This document shows positions 1 through 11,400 of a stretch of 64,000 bases of DNA, in pieces (position 1 is the stretch's first letter; each line of letters starts with the position of its first letter). The stretch covers positions 52,917,486-52,981,485 of the forward strand of contig CM042040.1 of assembly GCA_023525975.1 (NCBI GenBank). Direction: 5' to 3'. Source of the DNA: Smallanthus sonchifolius (taxonomy: Eukaryota; Streptophyta; Magnoliopsida; Asterales; Asteraceae). A model generated the notes under the pieces. The model was not told where the DNA came from and searched no databases. It saw only the letters and a list, made by a program, of their open reading frames with translations. The position numbers were made by a program, and so were the translations under genes.

Positions 1-559
1 ACTTCTTTGCTCTTTCATCAATTATCGACAAAAAACCGTTGGTATTTTTTGTTTTTAGTTGTAAAGATAATTTTAAAATTATTTAGAATTTTTTGAAATT
101 ATAAATAGATAATTTGTGTCAATTTTTTTTAAATACACAATAGTTTATGTAAAGTAAATATATAACAATCACAAACTATCTTGTTAGAAGGAGTCGGAGA
201 GAATGGGTATTAATACTTGTGTTAGGCTCGATTTTAGCATACGTCTCGTAAAGTATTTAACCAATAAAATCTCACGTTTTAACAAATGAGAAGATGATTA
301 ACTTATTTATAAAAATTCCGATGTAATAATGAATGTAAATGGAACATTTTCATTATCTTGTTTAAACAATTATGGTCTTGAAAAAAGGGAAGTTCTTCCC
401 ATTTACCATCGGATGACAGATATTGTGTTAACAGTAAACACTATCATTGGTTTTTCCAGTGTTGACGTGTCGCTAAATACCGAGACATTACTAAAAGACA
501 ATTTATTTGGGATTTTGTGGATTCAATAGGTGATCCCGTGGGTGATATTTCTTTAATAA
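1..559. other. AT-rich intergenic DNA, no gene seen
   Basis: No reading frame longer than 66 codons and no recognisable protein, RNA or terminal repeat. It is AT-rich and looks like neutral plant intergenic sequence. Confidence 0.6.
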
Positions 560-1252
560 AAAAATGTATTCACATAAATAAAATTAAAATATAACTTTTA
601 TTACATAATAATAGGATTATAATACAATGATAAAAAATTACAAAACTGAATGAATACAGATTACAGAAACAAAGAAAAGGAAAAAAAAACGAAACGGAAA
701 GAAACTAAAAAATTGAGTAGAGGCTGATGATATCTGTTAAACAGAGGTCCCTTAAAACATATTTCGGGCCACCCAGGTAAACCCGTCTGTCTCCCAGGGT
801 ACAACAGCCGAAGCAGGAAGTACTGCCGGGATTAGCCTAGCACCGACAATATACCTGAAACAAGAGCGCGAAGCTTGGAGAATGCAGAGAATTCTTCTGG
901 AACAGTGTGTGTTTGGATATGTGATTTTCTGCTGTGTTTGAAACATAACTCAGGGAGTTAAGTTCGCAACTAATGTAATCATATTTGCAACGGATGAATT
1001 CGAACAGTCTCTTGCAACTGGAAGAGCTTGAACCAGATCTGAACCCGCGAGCCACTAGTCAAAAATACTAAGGCGGCTCTCAAGCGGCTCGCGGCGATGC
1101 ACATCGCTCCCATGCCCAAGCGCGGGCGCGTTGGGGCAACTACCACTATGCGTGTCTTGGTACAAGAATTCTCTTGTGTGAAACTTCACACTTATAAGCC
1201 AATCAATAGTTTCTCATTCTTCCGATGTGGGACAAGCTCAATTCCCAAAACA
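560..1252 (-). repeat. Candidate Ty1/copia solo LTR
   Basis: Read on the minus strand, the segment starting at 1252 opens with TG and runs through a promoter-like block, including a TTATAAG box near 1190, then a GC-richer stretch and an AT-rich end. That arrangement resembles many plant copia LTRs with a short U3 and long U5. The 5' edge at 1252 (TGTTTTGGGAATTGAGC) is fairly clear; the other end is not, and no target duplication or primer-binding site was found. A degraded element or a gene-free promoter fragment are alternatives. Confidence 0.35.
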
Positions 1253-1948
1253 TGTTCAATTTCCAATGTCTCAACATTTTATACACACAACTTTAAGTAT
1301 CGATATCGCATTCATTTTAGCTCTATTTTAGACACGATTCGGTTCGTTGTGATCCTCTCACATAATATAATACGAACGTAATAAATAATAATTATATTTA
1401 TAACAAATACAAATTAATTATTTAAGTCCAAAATATGTGAAAAACATATTTTCACATAAAATTTCCAACAAAGACAATTTTCTAGTAGTGATAAATAAAG
1501 TTTGAAATGTTATTTTCTGAAGATACACATATTAACTAGCTAGCATGCATGTATCATTACTTGTTTCTAATAATAACTTAAAGTTGTCTATTCTGTCAAA
1601 TAATTTGAAGTTATTATTTTCAAGAAAATTAAAATTGGGTAGAAATAAATTTAAACAAGGTGTAAGATAAATACGGGAATGATCTCCTGTCCCATAACAG
1701 ACCACCAAGAGGGTATATGTCCCACATCACACATGCAGCCTATTATGCACATTAACTCCATAAATAATAAATTCCAACCAAATTTTGATTCAAACCACTA
1801 CTATTTGTCACTCAGAAAAGGCAAAATAAATATAATGGACAAAAGCAAAGCCTAACAAACTAACACTCAACAACCCAACTTAGAAAGCCATGCCCTTTTC
1901 AACTGAGATTAAAAGGCAAATGATCATATCAACAATAAGATAGTCCCC
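1253..1948. other. AT-rich intergenic DNA, no gene seen
   Basis: Low-complexity AT-rich sequence without a credible reading frame, terminal repeat or RNA gene. Confidence 0.5.
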
Positions 1949-2302
1949 TCATTTTTGGTTAGCCGCTGGGTCCGGAAAGATCGGCTTTAGTGTCCATTTA
2001 GATCCATCTACTTTAAACAAACCGATTGTTAGGAGTAAATCGTAATTTTGGCAATCAGAAAGGGTAGAGTTTGAGCCATACTGGTGAGTTAACATGTTTA
2101 GAAAATATGAGCGTAGAGGTGGATAGAAGCCGAAAAACAGTTGGCAATGGAGCCAAGTGTATTTAATTATCATGAGTTTAATGACTCGGGGAGTCAGCTC
2201 AGTGATAGAATAATTGCCATGAGCATCTTTTTTATGCGGCAGGAAACAATCAAAAGATCGAGAAAAGGCCAAATACAGTTGGTTCACTGATATGTCTAAC
2301 AT
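1949..2302 (-). CDS. Unassigned 117-codon reading frame
   Basis: An uninterrupted minus-strand frame of 117 codons in AT-rich DNA. I do not recognise the protein: no signal peptide, clear domain or repeat is visible. Part of its DNA (about 2189-2281) is related to 15529-15618 on the other side of element A, where the frame is broken, so this is more likely a fragment of an old repeat or of an exon/intron than a working gene. Low confidence that it is coding. Confidence 0.12.
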   Translation of the reverse strand: MLDISVNQLYLAFSRSFDCFLPHKKDAHGNYSITELTPRVIKLMIIKYTWLHCQLFFGFYPPLRSYFLNMLTHQYGSNSTLSDCQNYDLLLTIGLFKVDGSKWTLKPIFPDPAANQK

Positions 2303-3304
2303 GAGAAGGGAGCCGTTTTTTCTTGTGAATAGAAGATTAGTATGGACATAACTTGAGGGTAGTGACTTAGTGAGTCAGCTCAATCAAGAAACATAACATA
2401 AAGCACTTTATTGAGTATGATCGAAGGGATATTTGATGTTATTAACATGGACAAAAATGTCATTTCGTCTTGCTAAACAAATATTACCTTGGGCAAAAGT
2501 TGTTGGGTAAAATATTACCTTGGGCAAAAGTTGTTGGGTAAAATTATCGTCTTAGAAAGCTTATAAAAGTAAGTCATAGAAAAATAAACCTTTAACAAAA
2601 TTATCGTTTACGAAATTAATAAACGTAGTCGGAACTTTATATAAAAAGGCAAAACCTTCACGCCATGGAACGTGCGGTTGTTTTTAGGGTTTTTTAAACG
2701 AAGTAGTATTTAAAATCGAGTACTTTTTTGGATCGTGTAGCGAGCGACGTTACCGTTGCGGTATCGTGACAAGCGGATTGTTGACGAGCTTTGGTTTATC
2801 GTAACCGGTATCGGTATTCGTTTTTATGGTTTTTGACGAGCAAAACCGATAACGATCAATCTCCTGCCGCGTTATGGGGAAGAAACGACCACACTCCCAC
2901 CGCGAAGCGCGGAAACCGTGCCAAACAATTAGTAACGATTTTTCATCATCGAAAACCGAAATTTAATCGTTACACATTAAAACCGAACCAAATCGTCACT
3001 AACAGTTTGGTCACGGTTTGAGCTTTTGTGATAGAAACAAGTTAGTCAAAATTACAAAGCGTTGTTAACGATTCATTAAATTTCCTGTGTAGATGCAGGT
3101 GACAAATTGTACGTCTTTGTACATGCAGGTTAAAAACTGTATGTCTTTTATAAAAAGTGTCAGTATGTCACTATCCCATTTAAACTAAGCTCAAATGGAA
3201 TATTAGAGTAAACCAACTTCTTAGACGGTTCAAATTAAATCTAACATATATAGTTCAAATTAAACCCAATATATAAATATATAAAATAATCAAGATATAG
3301 TTAA
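2303..3304. other. Intergenic DNA with one small tandem duplication
   Basis: No gene recognised. It contains the 31-bp duplication at 2481-2542 and, around 2690-3010, a CG-containing stretch that looks like an old interspersed repeat of unknown class. Confidence 0.45.
2481..2542. repeat. 31-bp tandem duplication (two copies)
   Basis: The unit beginning ATATTACCTTGGGC occurs twice in succession with no difference seen, at 2481-2511 and 2512-2542, so the duplication is recent relative to its AT-rich surroundings. Confidence 0.9.
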
Positions 3305-3490
3305 ATCTTACGGTCTGGTCCGGTTTTATACAGTGAGTTTTTGGTATAAACCATAAACGAAATCGTTCACTACGGTTTGAAAGTTTTGAAACCAACCGAC
3401 CAAAAGTAGCATAAAAAAAGCGACCATGAAACCAAACCGTTGACCGGTTTGGGTGGTTTCACGGTTTTAAACCGGACCGTGAACACCCCT
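3305..3490. repeat. CGGTTT-rich palindromic repeat, MITE-like
   Basis: The segment is full of complementary CGGTTT/AAACCG words, so the two halves can pair. It ends in GTGAACACCCCT, a terminal style common to short non-autonomous DNA elements of plants. Left terminus and target duplication were not resolved, so the class (hAT-like or other) is open. Confidence 0.35.
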
Positions 3491-4009
3491 AAACTAAATT
3501 ACACTGCAATATGTGCACTTCCCTATTATGTGTAGTCGGTAGATCTCGGATCTACTCCAAATCAAGTTAAAACCAATACGAACCAGTCTGGAGTAGCGGA
3601 AATACTCCAAAGGAGCCTAGAGATCTAAAACCGAATCAAACTCCGAATGTCACGAAAATCGCAATAACCACAAGATCAAGTAATCACCAAACGATTCTTT
3701 GTATTGATAGAAGATGTAGAATTTACAGAATGAATACAAACTAACACCAAATAAAAAAGAAGTGAATACAAGATCAAACATGAAATCTTCCAACACCTCA
3801 ATACATTTCAAACAAGCTATCAATTTATAGTCCAAGGATTTCGACCAAAAACAATTTCGACCGAAAACATTAGAGATATACAAAATCAATCTAAACGACT
3901 TGGATTCGACAAACTATAGGTTCCAACACCTAGCCTTGTATTCTTTCCTGCGGGTTCTTTCTTGTGCTTAGGGCGTCAAAGTCCACGTTAGCATGAACCT
4001 GTAATAATT
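3491..4009. other. Intergenic DNA, no gene seen
   Basis: AT-rich sequence with short frames only (the longest, 79 codons on the minus strand, is hydrophobic and unrecognised). No terminal repeats found. Confidence 0.5.
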
Positions 4010-4258
4010 TTATTTATGGTTGTTCTCGGGTCTATATCCGTAGCCAGACCCGACTGACAACAAAAAATGAGATCTATCATCGGGACTATATCCGACCACA
4101 ACTCTCATATACAACTTAGCCTTAGCTTTTACAACAACACCTTCTTCACACTCTATCGTGTTGTAGTACAAAATCTTTAGATATTCATCAGAGAAGCTAA
4201 ATAAATCCATCGGATCCGGTTGATTTCTTTGCAGAATGACGACTTCATGTGTCTTCAA
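4010..4258 (-). pseudogene. Possible exon fragment, unidentified
   Basis: A minus-strand frame of 82 codons that stays open about 19 codons further upstream without a Met. Its composition is protein-like, acidic and aromatic, faintly reminiscent of the C-terminal region of F-box-associated proteins, with a phrase like YDLKTHEVV. The start is missing, and a chromovirus LTR fragment begins only 70 bp upstream at 4329. It may be a truncated gene copy. The family suggestion is weak. Confidence 0.2.
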
Positions 4259-4328
4259 ATCATAGAACCAATAATCATAATCTTCTATAAATCTTGCTTT
4301 CTTTCAGGAATATTCACTTTCGTCTCTA

Positions 4329-4555
4329 TGTAACATCCCGAAAACTCGACTCTCGTGAGGGGTCGAAATTAGGCCGAAGAGATGAAAGAAGGAAGAAGGG
4401 AAGGGGGTGGACTCATGGGGTGATGGGCTTGGCCCATCAAGACCTTACTAAACTCTAGGTCTTCCTTCATGAGCCCCATTCCATCTTCATTCTCAGAATT
4501 TTCGTAGAGAGAGATGGGTTCCAGAGAGAGAAAGGGAAGAAACTTGATATAGATA
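4329..4555 (+). repeat. 5' fragment of a chromovirus LTR
   Basis: It begins TGTAACATCCCGAAAA, the same start as the LTRs of elements D and E, and shares the order of blocks that follows, including a GGGCTTGGCC-type stretch and a TTTTCGTAGAGAGAGA block also present in the solo LTR near 19081. Homology fades around 4555, after which a copia relic starts. It is therefore a truncated LTR, not a full solo LTR. Confidence 0.55.
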
Positions 4556-4649
4556 TCTTTTGTAGGAGCCTTACAATATTTGACATTTACTTTTACAGAT
4601 ATCTCTTATGTAGTTCAACCGGTTTGATTATTCATGCATGCTCCCCGGG

Positions 4650-5115
4650 AACCTCATTTGGCGTTTATGAAACATATATAAGGTATATTATGGGCACCAC
4701 AGACTACGGTATACAGCTTACCCCCCTTTCCTCACCACTCCTTCACAGCTAATTACTCAGATGCCGACTATGGGGTTGGTAGAACTCCAGACCGTCCACT
4801 TCAGGGTATTGTGTTTATCTGGGTGATAACTTGATTTCATGGTCATCCAAACGGCAAGCCACAATCTCTCGCTCAATGGCAGTGGCAGAACTAGAATATA
4901 GAAGGGTTGCTAACATCGTAGTAGAAACATCTTGGTTACGCAATCGCCTTCTTGAACAACATGTTCCTCTCAGACGAGCGACCATTGTTAATTGTTGTAA
5001 TATGTCTGCCATCTGCTCGTTTGAGAACCCTGTGTAGCATCAACGAACCAAGCAGGTAGAGATTGACATTCATTTTGTTCGGGAAAAGGCTCGCCTAGGC
5101 CATATACTACGTGTT
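4650..5115 (+). pseudogene. Ty1/copia RT-RNase H 3' relic
   Basis: Translated in shifting frames, this gives the end of a copia reverse transcriptase/RNase H region: a phrase equivalent to GTTDYGIQL, then DADYG, then an uninterrupted 4831-5037 stretch with ISWSSKRQATISRS and a decayed AEYR region, then VEIDIHFVRE after a stop at 5035. These are landmarks of the C-terminal copia RNase H domain. At least one stop and several frameshifts are present and no LTR or integrase remains nearby, so it is a dead fragment. Confidence 0.75.
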
Positions 5116-5991
5116 GGATCTAGTGTGTAAAAGTGTCAAAATAATACAATATTGCTAATGGAGTTCATTATAAAGAGCCATATAACGAGCAACGATAATA
5201 TATATTTGAAATTGGTATATTATTTAAACCAAAATTATCCAAATGAAATGTCATATTCTTTGAAATATGCCATGGAATATTCCGTGGATTATGGGTTAAT
5301 CAAAAGTTGAAAACCCTAGCCACCACCACCTATCATCGCCGCCACCCTCTCCCCTTGGGAGTATTTTCGGCCGCCACCTAGAAATGAAGATGGGGGCTTC
5401 AATTTTGTGGATCATTGATAACTCGCGTACGGGCTAGCAACTTTTCATCGTTGTATCATTGTAGATTTATGAAGTCAAGTCATCCACTCCCTACAAGATC
5501 AAAGGTAAGAAATTAAAGTTGTTTATATCATGTTTTTCATCTCTGGTTTCTACAGTTCTTGCAACTTGATCACTGGTTATGGTTTCCCGTCTTAATTTTG
5601 ATGAAGACTTCTGCTGTGTTTTGGGCTTTGATAAATTTTGAAAAGCTAAAACTGTACGGGAAATCCCAACACTACGTTCCATCTGCATTTCTAGTACGCT
5701 GATATCTTTACCAAAGGACTTGCATGCCAGCTATTTCATAATTTTTTATCCAGTTTGAGTGTCGGTCGCCATGTTAGCCCAGGATCGTATACATATAAGG
5801 ATCATTTAGGATGAACTAGTTGTTTGGGTTCTGCACATGTTTGTGCAGATTATCCGTATGAACATAAAATGGAGGGAAACAAATAAACACACACTATATA
5901 TTCTTGAAACCCCCAACGTAAATGTATTACAATCTGTGGTATTTATAGGCAAGGATATGTCGGTTAAACTACCAACCGACACGGTGGTTAA
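5116..5991. other. Intergenic DNA forming the left flank of element A
   Basis: No gene recognised. The sequence up to 5996 is the original target locus of element A and continues at 15150. A CCACC-rich stretch near 5320-5380 resembles a plant 5' UTR but has no following coding frame. Confidence 0.45.
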
Positions 5992-5996
5992 ATAAC
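5992..5996. repeat. Element A target-site duplication, left copy
   Basis: ATAAC immediately precedes the left LTR and recurs exactly at 15150-15154 after the right LTR, as expected of 5-bp integration by a Ty3 integrase. Confidence 0.95.
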
Positions 5997-6490
5997 TGTA
6001 ACATCCCAAATAATGACAAGACAAATAGAAAAGGGAAATAAAGTGGGCTTGGCCAAAATTTCGGCCCATGGGCCGAAAAGAAAAGGGGGAAACCCTATTA
6101 CAAAACAGCAGCTTCAACCCAAACCCCTCTCATTTCATCTTCCTGCGCAAGAATACTAGAGAGAGAGAGAGAGAGAGCGATCGGCTTGTGAAGAAAACCG
6201 CAAGGAGAAGACTCAAGGGCTCGGGAATCATCCGACTCCACCATTTCAACGCATAGCAACAGAAATCGGGCCTGTTGAGGTAAGCATCGCCTCTGATTAT
6301 GAGTCTTTGCATGTCTCGGGTTTAAATCAAATAAAGATACGATTTTTGCATATGAAACTTGAAACAAATCACGTATTTGAACTCAAGAACGACAAAGGAA
6401 GGTGTTTAACGTAAAATGCTCAAGGTTTAATCGATTGGAAATAAGTTGGCTGGAGCAAGGTTCTGGTCAGGGAAGATGCAGACCCATGAC

Positions 6491-6816
6491 TCGAAACTAT
6501 AGTTTCGATACATACAGACCCGTCGAAACTACTCTAGTTTTGATAGTCATGTTTGACTCGAAACTATCTAGTTTCGATAGCAGCCAATGACTCGAAACTA
6601 CCATAGTTTCGATAGGAACTCAGGACTCGAAACTACCTAGTTTCGAGTGTCACCTTGAACCTAAACTAAGATTTTTCATAAGTTAATGACTCGAAACTAC
6701 CATAGTTTCGATAGGATCTCATGACTCGAAACTACCTAGTTTCGATAGAAGGATTATGACTCGAAACTACCTAGTTTCGAGTGTAAGACCATAGCTCGAA
6801 ACTACCATAGTTTCGA
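6491..6816 (+). repeat. Array of nine palindromes in the left LTR of A
   Basis: Nine units of the form TCGAAACTA...TAGTTTCGA with 0-4 loop bases start at 6491, 6523, 6558, 6592, 6627, 6691, 6726, 6761 and 6796; a lone half unit follows at 6831. Most stems are perfect; the second carries C to T at 6541 that the right LTR lacks. Spacing is mostly 32-35 bp, with one 64-bp gap between units five and six. The same array occurs at 13549-13874. Confidence 0.95.
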
Positions 6817-6972
6817 TGCGACCCACCTCCCGAAACTACTGAATTCAAGAATAGAAATGTCTAGTGTCATTTAGGAGCCCTACCTTATATGTATGACTTT
6901 ATTATACAGATTGTGGGTGACCTTAGTGACGTTTCGAAACCAGCTATTATACTTCAGGGACCCGCCTATCAG

Positions 6973-7839
6973 GTGAGTTCTATGTCCCCCTTTTTATGTT
7001 ATGTGCAAATGTTTTCAAATGTTTTGGGGCTGAAGTGTATACATTAAATGAATAAATGTTATGAATGCCAATGTGATCATATGTGATACTTATATATATA
7101 TGAATGTTAATATGATCATACGTAAAATAATGATGAACAAGAATGAAACGAATGTATACAAAGAATGAATGAACGAACGACATAACGAAAAAGAAGAAAA
7201 TCTTGCTTTATATTTTATATGTTGCTTGTTATGAATGCATGTAAATGTATGGACGCTTCGATGATAACGGCTACTTCGGTAGACGGACGACCTCGTGACT
7301 ATTTTGCAATCGGGACAAACACGTTCCTTCATTAGCTAGGACGTGTGAAAGGCACTAATGGACGGTCGAAGCAATTGCCTTATCAATGATAAGTAGAACG
7401 GTTGCATATATAATAGTTCACGAGGGAAACGGATGCCTTAGGGCAGACGGGCGAATATGACGGACTACGACGGTAGTACGGTTAAGACGGACGGCCGAAG
7501 GTTTGCCGGACGGTATAGCATAACAGATGGCCGAAGGTTTGCCGGATGTTGTGGAGGACGGACTACGACGGTAGGACGGGCGTATTGTCTTCGTGACTTA
7601 CGCATAAATGAATGTTGGCTGATCACTCTTATGAGTATGACCAATAAATGTTAATGAAAGTAAAGGTGAATGCATATTTATGTGCTCACATACGAATGAT
7701 AAAAGAAAGCAAATGATATGTAAATGTGTATTTATATTTATATATTTATACGTAAGTATTTATAAATGAATAATGTTCATACCTAAATGTTTTTAACTAG
7801 AACTCACCAGCGTTAGCTGACTTTTAGTATACATTTCAG
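6973..7839 (+). other. Predicted leader intron in the left LTR of A
   Basis: The 5' end is a perfect plant donor, CAG|GTGAGT. The 3' end has CTGAC (a branch-point-like yTnAy) about 20 nt before TTTCAG. The same pair is found in B, D and E at matching places. It is inferred from motifs only; RNA evidence is not available here. Confidence 0.45.
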
Positions 7840-8094
7840 GTAAAAAGAAGAAAGGTCGTGCATTGGAGTGAAGGCTATCCCGATCAAGGGCTGACATCCC
7901 ATCCACTTTAATTTTTGTTAAAGCAATGTGTTATGTTTAAATGATTAAGACTTCCGCTGTTATGGCTATGTAATCGAATGATGTAAGCTCACGCTACGTT
8001 TAGAAAGTATTCAATGTAATTATTCAGTATCTATGGCTATGTTTATGAGTAAATCCAACGAGTGAGGTCACCCGGTAAAAGGGGCCTTACAAGT

Positions 8095-8106
8095 TGGTAT
8101 CAGAGC
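8095..8106 (+). promoter_or_regulatory. Primer-binding site, initiator Met tRNA (element A)
   Basis: TGGTATCAGAGC, three bases after the LTR end, is complementary to the 3' end of plant initiator Met tRNA, the usual primer of chromoviruses. Confidence 0.95.
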
Positions 8107-8446
8107 AATAGTTTGAGAGATTCAGACATCCCTAAATGTCTGGACTCAAGCTGATAATGGGACCAACGCACGGATGTCAGTCTGGGTAGCCGACGCCAAC
8201 GCCAGTGCAGTAAGTAAGTCATAAAGTTAATGCCTATAGTTAGGGATAGATACCTTAACTTAGAACGCTTAGATGTCAATGTCACTACTGATGTGAAGAG
8301 TTCCGAACCCGAAAAGCAAAGCAAATTATTAATCACAAACCGGTCACTGTAATTAAGAATTTACCTTGCTCGTACTGTTCTAAACTATGATCTGAAGGAA
8401 TGACATTGATGTATACCTTTTTACTCAACAGGAAATCTAGAAAACT

Positions 8447-11400
8447 ATGGCTCGTAAAAGAGGAACTGGACGCCGAGGCGGTCGCACTGGCCGAGTCGGT
8501 AGACCGCCATTGAACCAAAGATATGAGGAAGAGGAGAGTGTGCACGTGGAACACACTGAGAGCGTGCATGAAACAAATGTAACCCCACCAGCTGAGGGCA
8601 ATGAAGGATCTCTACGACTGGAACCCGAAGTTAGAGATGCTATTGCCCGTGAGGTCATACTAACTCTGAAGAAAGTACTGCCTGATCTGTTATCTGAGGC
8701 ACTAAAGAAGAGCAAAGAGGAGGAGGAAAACAACCATGAGGAGAAAGTTTATGATAGTGATGGGGATGAAGTGACAGTGAGACTGAACACCCATGGGTGT
8801 ACCTACAAAGGATTTAAGGACGGTGATCCGCCCAAATTTGATGGAAACAAGGATTCGGTGGCTACGTTTGAATGGATCGAGAGGATGAATGGGGTAATCA
8901 ACATAAGCGAATGCCGACCTGACCAGGCTGTAAAATATGTGGCTCACTCTTTCACCAACGAGGCACTAAGTTGGTGGAGGACTATCCAAAGAACTAAATC
9001 GCCAAACGCTCTCAAAAGAATGACTTGGGAAGATCTGAAAAAGTTGATAATCCAGAAGTTCTGCCCACAGAACGAGATTGATCGAGTGGAAAACGAGTTT
9101 CTAAATTTCAAGGCTGGCAACAAGACTCATCGCCAGTACACTTCAAGATTTAATGAGCTAGCTCAACTGGTACCCCACCTGGTAGAGACTGAGGAGCGAT
9201 TGATTAAGTATTATGTCAAAGGCCTACCCCAAAAGGTCCGTGTTCATGTGAAAGCTAACCTACCCTCGACTTTCGAGTCGGTAGTGAATCTGTCCGGAAT
9301 CGTCTATGACGATTATGCCAATGAGGACCCGGTGCCGGAGGCACCAAAGAGGAAGTGGGAGAACTCGTCTAAGGGGACTGGAAGAAGAAATGTTACTGCT
9401 GAGGCAAAGAAGCCAAGGAATGATGAGTACGAAATATGCACAAAATGCGGGAAACAGCACCGCGGTGAATGTTTGGCCGGCTCAACCATGTGTTTTAAAT
9501 GTGGAAGACCGGGGCACTACTCGAAGGATTGTACTAAGGGCATCAAGTGCCAGAACTGTGGTTGGTATGGGCACGCTACTAAGGATTGCAGGAAGACTGG
9601 ACAATCTGGTTCGGGGAAAGAAAAAGAAAAGGAACAGCCAAAGGCTAGGACTCGGGCCTATGCTTTAACCGAGGAAGAAGCAAGAGGAAACCCTGACGTC
9701 GTGTCGGGTACGTTCCTAGTAAATGATGAACATGCTGCTATTCTGTTTGATTCTGGTGCTAGTAAAAGTTTTATATCCACTGCATTTAGCCGCAAATTAG
9801 ACTGCACAATCACTAGCCTTATAAGGGCCTTTAGCGTACAAACTGCTATTGGTAAAAACTCAGTAGTCATCCAAGTGACTGACGATTGCATGGTAGAAAT
9901 AGAGGGCCATAAGTTTCCATCTAAATTGTACCTTCTAACCTTAGGAGGATTCGATGTAGTATTGGGCATGGATTGGTTAGCTGCCAACGAAGCTCAAATC
10001 ATATGTAAACGAAAGATGATACATCTCAAGGCCACTGACGGCAGTCCGATTACGGTTTATGGTGACTGGAATAGCACAATGCCGAACGTCATCTCGATGA
10101 TCAAGGCCGAAAGTTACATGAGGCGCGGTTGCGAAGCTTATCTGGCGTATGTTATTGACGATAGAATGAAAACGAAAGAGCTAAAAGATGTACCCGTGGT
10201 GTGCAATTTTCCAGAAGTGTTCCCAGAGGACCTACCTGGTTTGCCGCTCGATCGGGAAATAGAATTTCAGATTGACTTACTGCCAGGAGCTGAGCCCGTT
10301 GCCAAGGCACCATACCGATTGGCTCCGTCAGAAATGAAAGAATTAATGTCCCAACTTGAAGAATTAACAGAGAAAGGATTTATCAGACCGAGCATCTCAC
10401 CATGGGGCGCTCCGGTATTATTTGTAAAGAAAAAGGACGGCAGCATGCGCATGTGCATCGACTACCGTGAATTGAACAAGAGAACAGTAAAGAACAAATA
10501 CCCACTGCCTAGAATAGACGACCTCTTTGATCAATTACAAGGCGCGAGTTGGTTCTCAAAGATTGATCTCAGGTCGGGTTACCATCAATTGAAAGTAAGA
10601 GAGGAAGATGTACCGAAAACTGCGTTTCGTACGCGTTATGGGCATTATGAATTTCTCGTGATGTCCTTCGGATTAACTAACGCACCAGCAGCATTTATGG
10701 ATTTAATGAACAGAGTATGCCGACCCATGTTGGATCGATCAGTAATAGTTTTTATAGATGACATCCTCATATATTCAAAGAATGAAGGTGATCACCACTG
10801 TCACCTAAGAGAAGTATTGGAGGTGCTAAAGTAGGAAAAGTTGTACGCAAAATTCTCCAAATGCGCGTTCTGGCTTAGGGAAGTCCAATTCCTAGGTCAT
10901 GTAATAAACCCAAACGGCATCATGGTGGATCCTGCAAAGATCGAGACAGTAAAGGAATGGAACATCCCAAAGACACCAACAGAGATACGAAGCTTTCTAG
11001 GGTTGGCAGGCTACTATCGAAGGTTCATCCAAGATTTCTCAAGAATTGCCTCGCCGCTAACCAAACTGACACGGAAGGAAGTAAAGTATGAATGGGGTCC
11101 AACCCAAAACAACGCGTTTGAGGAACTTAAGACACGATTAACTCAAGCTCCAGTATTAACACTACCTGAGGGAAATGAAGACTTAGTAGTCTACTCTGAC
11201 GCTTCAGGGCAAGGTTTAGGGTGCGTACTCATGCAACGAGGAAAGGTAATTGCTTATGCATCGCGGCAACTAAAGGTTCATGAAGTTAACTACCCAACAC
11301 ATGATCTAGAATTAGCAGCAGTAGTTTTCGCGTTGAAAATATGGAGACACTACTTGTATGGAGTTAAATGCACCATCTACTCCGATCACAAAAGCTTGAA

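Larger units (their letters stand above)
5997..8091 (+). repeat. Element A left LTR (2095 bp)
   Basis: Starts TGTAAC and ends TTACA. It contains a (GA)n run at about 6158-6178, a nine-unit inverted-repeat array at 6491-6816, a consensus splice donor at 6973 and an acceptor-like site at 7839. No convincing TATA box was found, unlike the LTRs of B, D and E. Confidence 0.95.

Noticed and set aside
8095..8106. Fragment of a Met tRNA gene
   Set aside because: Only the 3' tRNA complement is present directly after an LTR end; it is a primer-binding site.
10820..10850. Programmed readthrough of the TAG in element A
   Set aside because: It lies inside RT, not between gag and pol, and the sister element has a sense codon there. 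No known readthrough context follows.
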